Origin: Algorimicrobium sp002414705
GTDB lineage: Bacteria > Bacteroidota > Bacteroidia > Flavobacteriales > Flavobacteriaceae
Direction of reading: 5' to 3'
Length of the DNA stretch: 64,000 bases
NCBI GenBank assembly: GCA_963972425.1
Contig: CAXAUF010000008.1
Span: 9,882 to 73,881, forward strand
Numbering within the stretch: position 1 is the first letter of the stretch; each line of letters starts with the position of its first letter. Position numbers and translations under genes: made by a program. Under the pieces are notes generated by a model. That model was given only the letters and a program-made list of their open reading frames with translations, ran no database searches and was not told the origin of the DNA. Shown one piece after another: positions 52,321 through 61,823 of this stretch.

Positions 52321-53130
52321 TTATATCTTTTTAAAATTTTGTGGTACTTCAAATGAATTTTCAACTTCTAAAAAAGTGATGTTTTTTAACGTGCCTTCAC
52401 CTATTTGTTTTGTTAAACCTAACTTCGAATCCCACTCCCAAAATGTCCATTTACGAGCAAAAGGGATGTTTTTTACAGCTACAAAATCCTCATATTTAAT
52501 AGCGTGTGGATCTGCTTCGGCTTCCGCCTTTGTTTTTCCTGCTGTTACAATATAAGCTGCAACTTCTACTAAATTGGAATTTAGATTTGAATAAATCACA
52601 AACCAATCATCTGGTGCATCACCCGTATTCGCTTTAAAACTTAAATGTTTCGTATTGTATTTTTCGTCTCCTAATTGTGTTTCAGAATACGAACTCCAAA
52701 TAGTCCCTTCGTCATTCAATTTGTATGGTAGCATGAAAAAGTAACTCCAAGTATAGGCATTAAAACGAACACGTTGCGTGTTGGTAATGGAAGGCGAGTA
52801 GTACACCTGGTCCTCTTTATAAATGATAACGTCACCATTCGTCATTTCTATTTTTCCTTCAGAAGAATCGGTTGAAAATGTTGCTAAACCATTTAATATT
52901 TCGTTTCCGCCAAAGTTTAAAACAAGTTCAAATTGTATAGCAGATTCTTTTAGAAAGGCTTCTTTTTGATGCGCTTTTTCAATGGCGTTTACGAACGGAA
53001 TTTCAGTTGTATTAATAGTATCGCTTGATATAATTTGATCATTCTCATTATCGTTTTCTGGTTTCGATGTGTTGTTTTTACAGGCGATAAAACTAATAAC
53101 AAGAAAGGCAAATAAGCAGATTTTTTTCAT
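52321..53130 (-). CDS. DUF6503-like lipoprotein
   Basis: 269 residues. The lipoprotein signal is LFAFLVISFIACKNN with an Asn/Asp/Glu-rich linker (about 20-45). The rest looks like a beta-rich LolA/LolB-like barrel: AIQFELVLNFGGNEILNGLATFSTDSSEGKIEM, DQVYYSPSITNTQRVRFNAYTWSYFFMLPYKLNDEG, HLSFKANTGDAPDDWFVIYSN and FARKWTFWEWDSKLGL. This set of segments resembles the flavobacterial family DUF6503, whose function is unknown. It sits 53 bases downstream of the M1 peptidase gene and may share its transcript. Confidence 0.65.
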   Translation of the reverse strand: MKKICLFAFLVISFIACKNNTSKPENDNENDQIISSDTINTTEIPFVNAIEKAHQKEAFLKESAIQFELVLNFGGNEILNGLATFSTDSSEGKIEMTNGDVIIYKEDQVYYSPSITNTQRVRFNAYTWSYFFMLPYKLNDEGTIWSSYSETQLGDEKYNTKHLSFKANTGDAPDDWFVIYSNLNSNLVEVAAYIVTAGKTKAEAEADPHAIKYEDFVAVKNIPFARKWTFWEWDSKLGLTKQIGEGTLKNITFLEVENSFEVPQNFKKI

Positions 53131-53183
53131 AACGAATAGTGCATGTTTCCTTTTATGTCGTAGTTCTATTTTTTACTTTCAAA

Positions 53184-54827
53184 TTAATTAGTGATTTTTT
53201 TAACGTTAACATAAAAATCAGAGTCAATTTCAAAATTTTCAGATAAAATCGGAGTAGTTTTCCACTCTGAATTCGGAAAAATCCAATGCTTTTTATTATT
53301 AAACGTTACTTGAATAGGCATATCAAAATCGGCAACAATTTCTGTCCAACGGTATTTCAATTTGCCATCTTTTATTTCGTATTCTAAAGTTGGTATCATG
53401 GTGGTTCTCAAGTATTGATTAAAGAATGCCGATAAATCAATCCCAGATTGGTCACTTATATAATCTTCAATCTGTTTGGTAGTGACTGTTTGGTGGTAAA
53501 ACGTTTTGTTCAAACCGCGCAAAATTTGGCGCCATTTTTCATCGTCTTCAACAAGTTGACGCAATGTGTGTAACATATTTCCACCTTTAGGATACATATC
53601 GCTAGAGCCTTCTTTATTGACGTTATAATAACCAATAATGGGTCTGTCGTTACTAATACCTTTTCGGGTTCCAATAACATATTGAGAAGATGCTTCCTTG
53701 CCATGGTGGTAATCTAAAAACAGATTTTCAGAGTAATTAGTAAACCCTTCATGTATCCACATATCTGCAATATCAATATAGGTTATGTTGTTGGCAAACC
53801 ATTCGTGACCAGATTCATGAATGATTAAAAAATCGAATTTCAATCCCAAGCCAGTACCCGATAAATCACGCCCTAAATACCCTTTTTTATATTGATTTCC
53901 GTAGGTTACAGAACTTTGATGTTCCATGCCTAAATAAGGGACTTCAACCAATTTAAAACCATCTTCATAAAATGGGTAAGGACCAAACCAATGCTCGAAA
54001 GCTTCCATCATTTTTGGTGCATCGGTAAAATGTTCTTTAGCTTTCTCAAGATTATAACTTAATACAAAATAATCCATATCCAAAGGACCATTTTCACCTT
54101 CATAGACTTCTGAAAAATGGACGTAATCGGCAATATTAACATTCACACCATAATTGTTAATCGGATTATTTACAAACCAATGAGACGTAAGCGTATTATC
54201 GTTATTTTCAACTTTAGCACGTAAACGACCATTAGAAATATTACTCAATCCTTTTGGGTTGGTAACACTTATCAACATACTATCCACTTCATCATACATG
54301 TGGTCTTTATTAGGCCACCAAACACTAGCACCCAATCCTTGGCAAGACGTAGCAACAAAGTGGTTGCCATTATCATCTTTTTTCCATGAGAAGCCACCAT
54401 CCCAAGGAGCTCGAACAGCTTCTTTTGGGTTACCTTCATAAAAAACATCAACGGAGTATACGCTTCCTATTTTCTGATTTTCTTTGAGCGTGATAAAATG
54501 CGCATTACCATCATGACGAATTTCAAGCTCTTTGCCGTTTTGAATTGCAGAGGTTATTTTTAAAGGTTCTTGCAAATCAATTTGAAGCTCTTTACTGTCA
54601 GATACCACTTTATAATAAACAGACGTTTTTCCAGAAATATATTTTTTATCTGGATTCACATGAATATCCAAATGGTAATAGGTTAAATCCCACCATTCAC
54701 GTTCAGGTGTTATGGTGCCACGTAATGTGTCCTGATGTGTGAACTTGTTTTTTTCTTCCAACAAACCTTGACTAAAAATAGTTATTGGTAGTAATGATAT
54801 GGCTAAAAGTAGTGTGAATGTTCTCAT
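53184..54827 (-). CDS. M1 family zinc metallopeptidase
   Basis: 547 residues. The signal peptide ends ITIFSQ. The N-terminal beta-domain (about 45-235) includes YHLDIHVNPDKKYISGKTSVYYK. The peptidase domain has the zinc motif HESGH at 337-341 (FLIIHESGHEWFANN) and the third ligand E360 in WIHEGFTNYSE. The exopeptidase motif is seen as YLGMEHQS at about 298-305, with His in place of the usual Asn of GxMEN. Aminopeptidases of this family cleave N-terminal residues. It is shorter than full-length PepN because the C-terminal helical domain is missing, as in many exported flavobacterial members. Confidence 0.9.
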   Translation of the reverse strand: MRTFTLLLAISLLPITIFSQGLLEEKNKFTHQDTLRGTITPEREWWDLTYYHLDIHVNPDKKYISGKTSVYYKVVSDSKELQIDLQEPLKITSAIQNGKELEIRHDGNAHFITLKENQKIGSVYSVDVFYEGNPKEAVRAPWDGGFSWKKDDNGNHFVATSCQGLGASVWWPNKDHMYDEVDSMLISVTNPKGLSNISNGRLRAKVENNDNTLTSHWFVNNPINNYGVNVNIADYVHFSEVYEGENGPLDMDYFVLSYNLEKAKEHFTDAPKMMEAFEHWFGPYPFYEDGFKLVEVPYLGMEHQSSVTYGNQYKKGYLGRDLSGTGLGLKFDFLIIHESGHEWFANNITYIDIADMWIHEGFTNYSENLFLDYHHGKEASSQYVIGTRKGISNDRPIIGYYNVNKEGSSDMYPKGGNMLHTLRQLVEDDEKWRQILRGLNKTFYHQTVTTKQIEDYISDQSGIDLSAFFNQYLRTTMIPTLEYEIKDGKLKYRWTEIVADFDMPIQVTFNNKKHWIFPNSEWKTTPILSENFEIDSDFYVNVKKITN

Positions 54828-54952
54828 GTGATATTTTTTATAAAGTTACTTAATTTTATGAATTATCATGGGATTAAAACTTTACAATAAGAATTTAGTA
54901 TATAACGATAAATATAGATACTTTACTGCCAAACTAATCGGAATAGCAAGTC

Positions 54953-56122
54953 ATGAATTATCTACAAGTTCCTAATTATAAATTGTTAGTTCTCTTCTTT
55001 TGTCTGTTTATGCAAAATTTGCAAGCACAAGATAATACCCTAAAAAGTTCAAAGGGTACACTATTAATCATGGGAGGCAACTGTACCAATGATTTCTTTA
55101 TTTCTCAATTTGCAGGTTTGGTTGGAAGTACGTTAAGTAATATTGTTATTATTCCAACAGCCATGGAAGATAAATATATTGCATCCAAAAGCGATATGGA
55201 CATTCTGAAAAAACCATTTTTTGATATTGGTTTTAAAAACATTAATATCGTGCATACTAGAGAAATTAATACAGCTAATAGCGATTCTCTAAATAATATA
55301 TTGCTATCAGCTGATGGCGTTTGGATAACAGGAGGCAGGCAATGGCGATTAGCCAAAGCTTATAATGAGACCAAAATTCAAACTTCCCTAAAAACACTCT
55401 TGAATCAGGGTAAAGTTATTGCAGGTACTTCGGCTGGTGCATCAATCATGGCAGATGTGTTAATACGAGGTGATTCTTTGGATTCAACTATATTACTTGG
55501 TGATTATCAAACTGGTTTCGGATTTATTTCAAATTGTGCAATTGATCAACATCATATTGCAAGAAATAGACAATTTGATATGTTTGAAATAAAATCTAAA
55601 AAACCAAATATTTTAGGGTTAGGAATCGACGAAAATACAGGTATCATAGTAAACCAAAATAAATTTCGTGTTATTGGAGATAGTTATGTAACCATTTATG
55701 ATAATACAAGATGGTCTGAAGAAAAAGATACCATCTACCAACTCCAGAAACAGGACAAACAGTTTTATACACTTTCAAATGGTTATGAATACGATTTAAC
55801 CACCAGGAAAATGATAACAAAATACGATAGAGAAATAGGAGTTTCTAACCAGGTATTAATTGAAAAAATAACTGGTACATATCAACAAACTGAAAGTTTA
55901 AAATATAATCAAGACTTAAGAATAGAAGTGATTTTGGAAGATAATGAACTCTATTTTGAACAATCCTGGAATGGTGCTAAATATAAAATTGAGTATCATT
56001 ATTTAACCACTTTTTTCAGACCAAATAGTATTTCTGCATATCATTTTAATATGGATAGTCAAGGTATTATTAATTCTTTTACCTTTTTCCAATATGGTAG
56101 TTCAAATTGGGTCAGATTATAA
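54953..56122 (+). CDS. Exported cyanophycinase-like serine peptidase (S51 family)
   Basis: 389 residues. The signal peptide ends NLQAQDN. The Dipeptidase E/cyanophycinase domain (about 35-245) has LLIMGGNCTN, GVWITGGRQWRL, and the nucleophile elbow VIAGTSAGASIMAD (S160), followed by GFGFISNCAIDQHHIARNRQFDM and LGLGIDENTG. Known members hydrolyse beta-aspartyl dipeptides or cyanophycin. The C-terminal 100 residues form a beta-rich domain with no known assignment, giving a length above the usual cyanophycinase. It is a single gene with a terminator. Confidence 0.85.
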   Translation: MNYLQVPNYKLLVLFFCLFMQNLQAQDNTLKSSKGTLLIMGGNCTNDFFISQFAGLVGSTLSNIVIIPTAMEDKYIASKSDMDILKKPFFDIGFKNINIVHTREINTANSDSLNNILLSADGVWITGGRQWRLAKAYNETKIQTSLKTLLNQGKVIAGTSAGASIMADVLIRGDSLDSTILLGDYQTGFGFISNCAIDQHHIARNRQFDMFEIKSKKPNILGLGIDENTGIIVNQNKFRVIGDSYVTIYDNTRWSEEKDTIYQLQKQDKQFYTLSNGYEYDLTTRKMITKYDREIGVSNQVLIEKITGTYQQTESLKYNQDLRIEVILEDNELYFEQSWNGAKYKIEYHYLTTFFRPNSISAYHFNMDSQGIINSFTFFQYGSSNWVRL

Positions 56123-56141
56123 GTTTTTTACTTCATATTAT

Positions 56142-56174
56142 AAAAAAGCCGTTCCCAATTGTGGAACGGCTTTT
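56142..56174. terminator. Bidirectional terminator after the cyanophycinase-like gene
   Basis: The stem AAAAGCCGTTCC / GGAACGGCTTTT (56144-56155, 56163-56174) has a 7-base loop. It separates this gene from the convergent acyl-CoA dehydrogenase gene. Confidence 0.85.
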
Positions 56175-56200
56175 CACTACTAACTAAACTTAACTTTAAT

Positions 56201-58003
56201 TTAAAAACAATATTTTTCTTCTTCTTTTACTTTTTCAGCAATTTCTTTACGTAAATCCACAATATCTGGATAGTTAGCGTATTTAGTAAAACGTTTTAAG
56301 CCCATAAGCATCATGCGTTGTTCATCGCCTTCGGCAAAAGAAATAATACTTTCTTTTCCTTTTTCTTCTACTATATCCACAGCATGATATAAGTATAATT
56401 TTGCCATAGCAATTTGAGCAGACTGTGCATCTTCTCCAAAACGCTTGGCATTTTTCTCGGTTCTTAAAATAGCCGATTCTGCCATATAGATTTCAATTAA
56501 AATATCGGCAGCAGCAATTAATAGCTGTTGGTGATCCTCTAAATCTGGACCGTATTTTTGAACTGCTCCACCAGCAACCATTAAGAACGTTTTTTTCAAT
56601 TTCTTAATCATTTCTTTTTCTTCTGAAAACAATTCTGAATAATCTGGTGTATCAAAGGACGGGATTCCCATTAATTCATCTTGAACCGCTTGAGCAGGAC
56701 CTAATAAATCCACGTGACCTTTCATGGCTTTTTTAACTAACATTCCAACAGCTAACATGCGGTTGATTTCGTTTGTGCCTTCGTAAATACGAGCAATACG
56801 CGCATCTCTCCAAGCAGCTTCCATAGGTGTCTCTTCTGAGAATCCCATACCACCAAAAATTTGAATTCCTTCATCAGCAGCATTCTGAACATCTTCGGAA
56901 ACCGCAACTTTTAAAATAGAACATTCAATAGCATACTCTTCCACACCTTTTAATTCCGCTTCTTGATGCGAATTCCCAGCAGCTTGACGCATAGCAATTC
57001 GATCTTCAATATTTTTAGATGCACGATATGTAGCTGATTCGCCAGCATAAGCACTTGCAGCCATTTCAGCTAATTTTACTTTAATAGCTCCAAAATCGGA
57101 AATGCGTGTATTAAATTGTTTTCGTTCGTTGGCATAATTTACAGCAGTTGTTAAAATACGACGTTGTGAATCTAAACATGCAGCTGCTAATTTTATACGA
57201 CCAACATTTAAAGCATTCATGGCAATTTTAAAGCCTTCACCACGACCTGCAAGCATGTTTTCTGCAGATACAACCGTATCATTAAAGAATACTTGACGAG
57301 TAGAACTGGCACGAATACCCAATTTATGTTCTTCTTCTCCTAGGGTAATTCCATTTGGATTTGCTTTATCATATTCTACAATAAAACCTGTAATGTTTTT
57401 ATCGTTTTCAATACGTGCGAACACAATCATTAAGTGACAAAATCCTGCGTTTGAAATCCACATTTTTTGCCCGTTAATTTTATACGATTTTCCATCTTCA
57501 GATAGAGTAGCAGTCGTTTTTCCAGAATTGGCATCCGATCCAGCACCTGGTTCTGTTAAACAATAGGCACCAAACCATTCGCCTGTCGCCAATTTAGGAA
57601 CGTATTTTTGTTTCTGTTCTTCGGTTCCATAAAGTGTAATTGGCATCGTTCCAATTCCGGTATGTGCACCGAAAGCGGTACTGAAAGACCCTGTTCCACT
57701 TGAAATATAGTCGCAAGTTAAAACGGTAGAGACAAAGCCCATACCCATTCCACCATATTCTTCAGGAACAGCAACACTTAAAAAGCCCATATCACCAGCT
57801 TTTTTCATGACTTCTTCGGTAAGAGCAAAATCTTTCGCTTCAAAGCGTGGTTTATGTGGAATAATTTCTCGGTCATTAAACTCTTTAACCGATTCTTTCA
57901 TCATAGTTTGTTCTTCTGAAAAATCTTCAGGTGTGAACACGTCTTCGCAATTGGTTTCTTTTACAAGAAACTGACCACCTCTTAATATATCTTTTGTTTC
58001 CAT
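56201..58003 (-). CDS. Acyl-CoA dehydrogenase, beta-oxidation operon
   Basis: 600 residues from METKDILRGGQFLVKETNC, the normal start; an in-frame extension to 58027 comes from the repeat element. Acyl-CoA dehydrogenase motifs: YGGMGMGFVSTVLTCDYIS, YCLTEPGAGSDANSGKTTA, KMWISNAGFCHLMIVFA, LGIRASSTRQVFFNDT, and IQIFGGMGFSEETPMEAAWRDARIARIYEGTNEINRM with the catalytic Glu in YEGTNE. A C-terminal helical extension (about 430-600) is typical of the long flavobacterial type, related to very-long-chain enzymes. It oxidises acyl-CoA to trans-2-enoyl-CoA with FAD. It is the last gene of the fad operon. Confidence 0.93.
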   Translation of the reverse strand: METKDILRGGQFLVKETNCEDVFTPEDFSEEQTMMKESVKEFNDREIIPHKPRFEAKDFALTEEVMKKAGDMGFLSVAVPEEYGGMGMGFVSTVLTCDYISSGTGSFSTAFGAHTGIGTMPITLYGTEEQKQKYVPKLATGEWFGAYCLTEPGAGSDANSGKTTATLSEDGKSYKINGQKMWISNAGFCHLMIVFARIENDKNITGFIVEYDKANPNGITLGEEEHKLGIRASSTRQVFFNDTVVSAENMLAGRGEGFKIAMNALNVGRIKLAAACLDSQRRILTTAVNYANERKQFNTRISDFGAIKVKLAEMAASAYAGESATYRASKNIEDRIAMRQAAGNSHQEAELKGVEEYAIECSILKVAVSEDVQNAADEGIQIFGGMGFSEETPMEAAWRDARIARIYEGTNEINRMLAVGMLVKKAMKGHVDLLGPAQAVQDELMGIPSFDTPDYSELFSEEKEMIKKLKKTFLMVAGGAVQKYGPDLEDHQQLLIAAADILIEIYMAESAILRTEKNAKRFGEDAQSAQIAMAKLYLYHAVDIVEEKGKESIISFAEGDEQRMMLMGLKRFTKYANYPDIVDLRKEIAEKVKEEEKYCF

Positions 58004-58006
58004 TTT

Positions 58007-58118
58007 CCTATCCCTAACCCTTTCCAAAGGAAAGGGAACTGTTACGGGTAATTTTTAGTTAAAATTTATTTTTTATTTAATCGCGTCTCCTTCCCTCTGG
58101 GAAGGTTGGGATGGGATT
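58007..58118. repeat. Bipartite palindromic repeat between fadA and the acyl-CoA dehydrogenase gene
   Basis: One end (58012-58048) is CCCTAA plus the perfect hairpin CCCTTTCC-AAA-GGAAAGGG and TTACGGG. The other end (58088-58115) has the hairpin CTTCCC-TCT-GGGAAG then GTTGGGATGGG, an inverted, diverged copy of the first. A 35-40-base AT-rich spacer lies between. The same design fills the fadB-fadA gap. It resembles REP/BIME-type intergenic repeats. Confidence 0.7.
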
Positions 58119-59283
58119 TTATTTTAAAAATTCAAATATCCCACAAGCACCTTGACCTGTTCCAACACACATGGTTACTGCTCCATATTTACCAACCATG
58201 TTTCGTTTGCGCATCTCATCAAATAGTTGAACCGATAATTTGGCACCTGTGCAACCTAATGGATACGTTAATGATATCTGGGTTTAGGTTTAATTCTCTA
58301 ATAACTGCTAACGATTGTGATGCAAAGGCTTCGTTTAATTCAATAAGCTCTAAATCGGATTGTTGTAAACCTGCTTGTTTTAATGCTTTTGGAATAGCTT
58401 TCACTGGGCCAATTCCCATAATACGCGGTTCAACACCTGCAGCAGCATAGTTGACTAATCGTGCAATAGGTTCCAGGTTTAATTCTTTCACCATATCTTC
58501 ACTCATAATCATAACAAAAGCAGCACCATCGCTCATTTGTGAGGAGTTACCTGCAGTTACACTACCACCAGCTGCAAATACAGCTCGTAATTTAGCCAGC
58601 GCTTCCATACTGGTTCCAGCACGAGGTCCTTCATCTTTAGTTACCGTGTAAGATTTGGTTGCTTTTTTTCCATTCGCATCCACATAAGTTTGCTCAACTT
58701 CTATAGGAACAATTTGATCTTGAAAACGATCTTCAGCTTGTGCTTTTAAGGCTTTCATGTGTGAATGGTATGCAAACTCATCCTGATCTTCACGAGATAC
58801 ATTGAATTGTTTGGCTACAGCTTCTGCTGTATTTCCCATTCCCCAATAATAGTCTGGATGTCCTGCTTTAACGGTATCGTAATTCAATTCTGGTTTAAAA
58901 CCTGTCATAGGAACCGCACTCATGCTTTCTGCGCCTCCTGCAATAATGCAATCTGCCATTCCTGCTTGAATTTTTGCTGTAGCAATTCCAATAGTTTCGA
59001 TACCAGAAGCACAAAAACGATTCACGGTTACTCCAGGAACATCCACACTATCCAATCCTATTAAGGAAATAAATCGTGCCATATTCAATCCTTGGGCACC
59101 TTCTGGCATAGCGTTACCAACTATAACATCGTCAATTCGTTTTTTATCCAATTCAGGTAATTCCTTCATCATGAACTGGATGGTTTCTGCAGCTAATTCG
59201 TCCGTTCTTTTAAATCGGAACACACCTTTAGGAGCTTTCCCAACGGCTGTTCTGTATGCTTTTACTATATATGCTTGTTTCAT
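58119..59283 (-). pseudogene. Acetyl-CoA C-acyltransferase (FadA-type thiolase), frameshifted by a deletion
   Basis: The start is MKQAYIVKAYRTAVGKAPKG. The nucleophile Cys is in VNRFCASGIET, and ELIELNEAFASQ and the second catalytic Cys (CVGTGQGACGIFEF) are present. After NLNPDIINV (codons near 58270) the frame shifts: the original frame stops at 58219, but another frame continues PLGCTGAKLSVQLFDEMRKRN through to a TAA at 58119-58121. Between the halves about 26 nt are missing, corresponding to the conserved segment that ends GGAIALGH, including the catalytic His of GHP. Thus even with the frame corrected the active site is incomplete. Intact, it would be about 396 residues and do the thiolytic cleavage step of beta-oxidation. 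Confidence 0.9.
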
Positions 59284-59286
59284 AAG

Positions 59287-59412
59287 CCTCTCCCTAACCC
59301 TCTCCAAAGGAGAGGGAACTGTAACGGGTTATATTTTAAAATTCAACTTCATTTTATATTAATTCCTCTCAAATTCTCCCCTTTGGGGAGATGCCTTTAG
59401 GCAGAGGGGCTT
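59287..59412. repeat. Bipartite palindromic repeat between fadB and fadA
   Basis: One end (59292-59327) is CCCTAA plus the perfect hairpin CCCTCTCC-AAA-GGAGAGGG and TAACGGG. The other end (59372-59409) is CTCCCC-TTT-GGGGAG with GCCTTTAGGC. It has the same layout and the same 8-base distance from the downstream start codon as the element at 58007. Confidence 0.7.
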
Positions 59413-59413
59413 T

Positions 59414-61822
59414 CTAATTTCGTAACGGTTTTCCTGTTTTCAACATGTGTTGAATTCTCTCCAGAGTTTTACGCTCTGTACATAATGATAAAAAGGCTTC
59501 GCGTTCTAAATCTAATAGATATTGTTCGCTGACTAATGTTGGTTCTGATAAATCACCACCAGCCATTACATAGGCTAATTTATTAGCGATTTTCATATCA
59601 TGTTCGCTAATGTAATTACTATCTTCCATAGAGTCGGTTCCTACTAAAAACATACCAAGCGCTTGTTTACCAAGAACTTTAACATCTGTTCGCTTTACAG
59701 GTTGTGTATAGCCCATATCAGCCATTATTTTAGCGTGTTGTTTGGCAACAGCAATCTGGCGATCTTTATTTACGACTACAACATCTTTTCCATGTTGTAA
59801 AACCCCCATATCAAAAGCTTCATAAGCAGATGTGGATACTTTAGCCATTCCGATGGTTAAGAAATACTCCTGAAGGGTATTTAATTGTACATCGCCTTTT
59901 TTAAACGTATCTGAAGCGCGAAGCGCCATTTCTTTAGATCCGCCACCTCCAGGGATAACGCCAACACCAAATTCTACAAGTCCCATATACGTTTCTGCAG
60001 CGGCAACAACTTTATCAGCGTGAAGTGATAATTCACAACCACCACCTAAAGCCATGCCATGAGGCGCAGAAATAGTTGGGATAGAGGAGTAGCGCATACG
60101 CATCATGGTATCTTGGAAATATTTGATAGCCATGTTTAATTCGTCATATTCTTGTTCCGCAGCCATCATGAAAATCATTCCAATATTAGCACCAACAGAA
60201 AAGTTTGCAGCTTGGTTTCCGATTACTAATCCTGCGAAATCTTTTTCAGCTAAATCAATTGCTTTATTAAGTCCTGCTAAAACATCACCACCAATGGTGT
60301 TCATTTTACTTTGGAATTCACAATTTAAAATGCCGTCTCCTAAATCTTCAATAACAACTCCTGAATTTTTAAATACTTCATTCGATTTTCTAATATTATC
60401 TAAAATGATAAAGGCGTCTTGACCAGGAATTTTTACTGTTGTTTTTTGAGGAATATCATAGTAATAGGAAGCACCTTCTTTTACCGAATAAAACGATTTG
60501 TTTCCAGATGCTAACATGTCAGTTACCCAAGCAGCAGGTTCAAAACCTTCCGCTTTCATGATTTCGATTCCTTTTTCAACTCCAATAGCATCCCAAATTT
60601 GAAAAGGTCCATGTTCCCAGCCGAAACCAGCTTTCATAGCATCATCAATTTTATATAGCTCATCCGTTATTTCAGGAATTCTATTGGACACATAAGCAAA
60701 CATGGCTGCGAAGTTTTTTCTGTAGAAATCACCTGCTTTATCTTTTCCAGAAACTAAAATCGGAAAGCGGTCAACTACTTTATCCACTGTTTTTGTTAAT
60801 TCAAGCGTAGCAAAACGAGCTGATTTTTTAGCTCTATATTCCATCGTGTCTAAATCTAGAGACATGATTTCACTACTACCATCGGTATTTCTTACTTTCT
60901 TATAAAAACCTTGACCCGTTTTACTTCCTAACCATTTATTTTCCATCATGGTTGTGATGAAACTTGGTAGTTTAAAAAGGTCGTGCGCTTCATCTTTCGG
61001 GCAGTTATCATAAATACCGTTGGCAACATGTACCAATGTATCTAACCCAACAACATCTACTGTTCGGAATGTTGCCGATTTAGGTCTACCAATTACAGGT
61101 CCAGTTAATTTATCAACTTCTTCAATAGTTAAACCTAATTCTTTTACCTGGTGGAATAAACTCTGAATTCCGAAAATCCCGATACGGTTTCCAATAAATG
61201 CAGGTGTGTCTTTAGCAATAACAGAGGTTTTTCCTAAAAATTTAGCGCCATAGTCATTTAAGAAGTCTAAAACTTCTGGAGATGTTTTTGGTCCAGGAAT
61301 AATTTCAAATAATTTTAAGTAACGTGCTGGATTAAAAAAGTGTGTACCACAGAAATGCTTTTGAAAATCTTCACTACGACCTTCACTCATAAAGTGAATT
61401 GGAATACCTGATGTATTGGAGGTAATTAAGGTTCCAGGTGTTCTGTGTTTTTCTAGATTCTCAAAAACTTGCTTTTTAATATCCAATCGTTCTACCACAA
61501 CTTCAATAATCCAATCAACATCTTTAACTTTAGCTATATCGTCTTCTAAATTACCAGTGGTAATGCGATTCGCGAATTTTTGATGATAAATAGGTGAGGG
61601 CTTCGATTTTAAAGCAGCTGTTAATGAATCATTAACCATGCGGTTTCTAACTACTTTATCCTGTAAAGTAAGTTTTTTAGCTTCTTCGGTAGCGTTTAAT
61701 TCTCTAGGAACAATGTCTAATAAAAGGACATCGACACCAATATTGGCAAAATGGCAAGCAATACCGCTTCCCATGATTCCAGAGCCTATAACTGCTATTT
61801 TTTTTATTCTACGTTTACTCAT
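59414..61822 (-). CDS. Bifunctional 3-hydroxyacyl-CoA dehydrogenase / enoyl-CoA hydratase (FadB/FadJ-like)
   Basis: 802 residues. The N-terminal NAD-binding part has IKKIAVIGSGIMGSGIACHFANIGVDVLLLDI and HFFNPARYLKLFEIIPG; the C-terminal dehydrogenase part follows (GNRIGIFGIQSLFHQV, PKSATFRTVDVVGLDTLVH). The hydratase domain is at about 505-700, with AGLVIGNQAANFSVGANIGMI and APHGMALGGGCELSLHADKVVAA. The order dehydrogenase first, hydratase last is opposite to FadB of E. coli and usual in Bacteroidota. It hydrates enoyl-CoA and oxidises the 3-hydroxyacyl-CoA. It lies one base after the MarR gene. Confidence 0.93.
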   Translation of the reverse strand: MSKRRIKKIAVIGSGIMGSGIACHFANIGVDVLLLDIVPRELNATEEAKKLTLQDKVVRNRMVNDSLTAALKSKPSPIYHQKFANRITTGNLEDDIAKVKDVDWIIEVVVERLDIKKQVFENLEKHRTPGTLITSNTSGIPIHFMSEGRSEDFQKHFCGTHFFNPARYLKLFEIIPGPKTSPEVLDFLNDYGAKFLGKTSVIAKDTPAFIGNRIGIFGIQSLFHQVKELGLTIEEVDKLTGPVIGRPKSATFRTVDVVGLDTLVHVANGIYDNCPKDEAHDLFKLPSFITTMMENKWLGSKTGQGFYKKVRNTDGSSEIMSLDLDTMEYRAKKSARFATLELTKTVDKVVDRFPILVSGKDKAGDFYRKNFAAMFAYVSNRIPEITDELYKIDDAMKAGFGWEHGPFQIWDAIGVEKGIEIMKAEGFEPAAWVTDMLASGNKSFYSVKEGASYYYDIPQKTTVKIPGQDAFIILDNIRKSNEVFKNSGVVIEDLGDGILNCEFQSKMNTIGGDVLAGLNKAIDLAEKDFAGLVIGNQAANFSVGANIGMIFMMAAEQEYDELNMAIKYFQDTMMRMRYSSIPTISAPHGMALGGGCELSLHADKVVAAAETYMGLVEFGVGVIPGGGGSKEMALRASDTFKKGDVQLNTLQEYFLTIGMAKVSTSAYEAFDMGVLQHGKDVVVVNKDRQIAVAKQHAKIMADMGYTQPVKRTDVKVLGKQALGMFLVGTDSMEDSNYISEHDMKIANKLAYVMAGGDLSEPTLVSEQYLLDLEREAFLSLCTERKTLERIQHMLKTGKPLRN

Positions 61823-61823
61823 A

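Noticed and set aside
58004..58027. MERVRDRK extension of the acyl-CoA dehydrogenase, and the similar MERVRERL extension of FadA at 59284-59307
   Set aside because: Both come from translating the palindromic repeat; the family N-termini start eight codons later.
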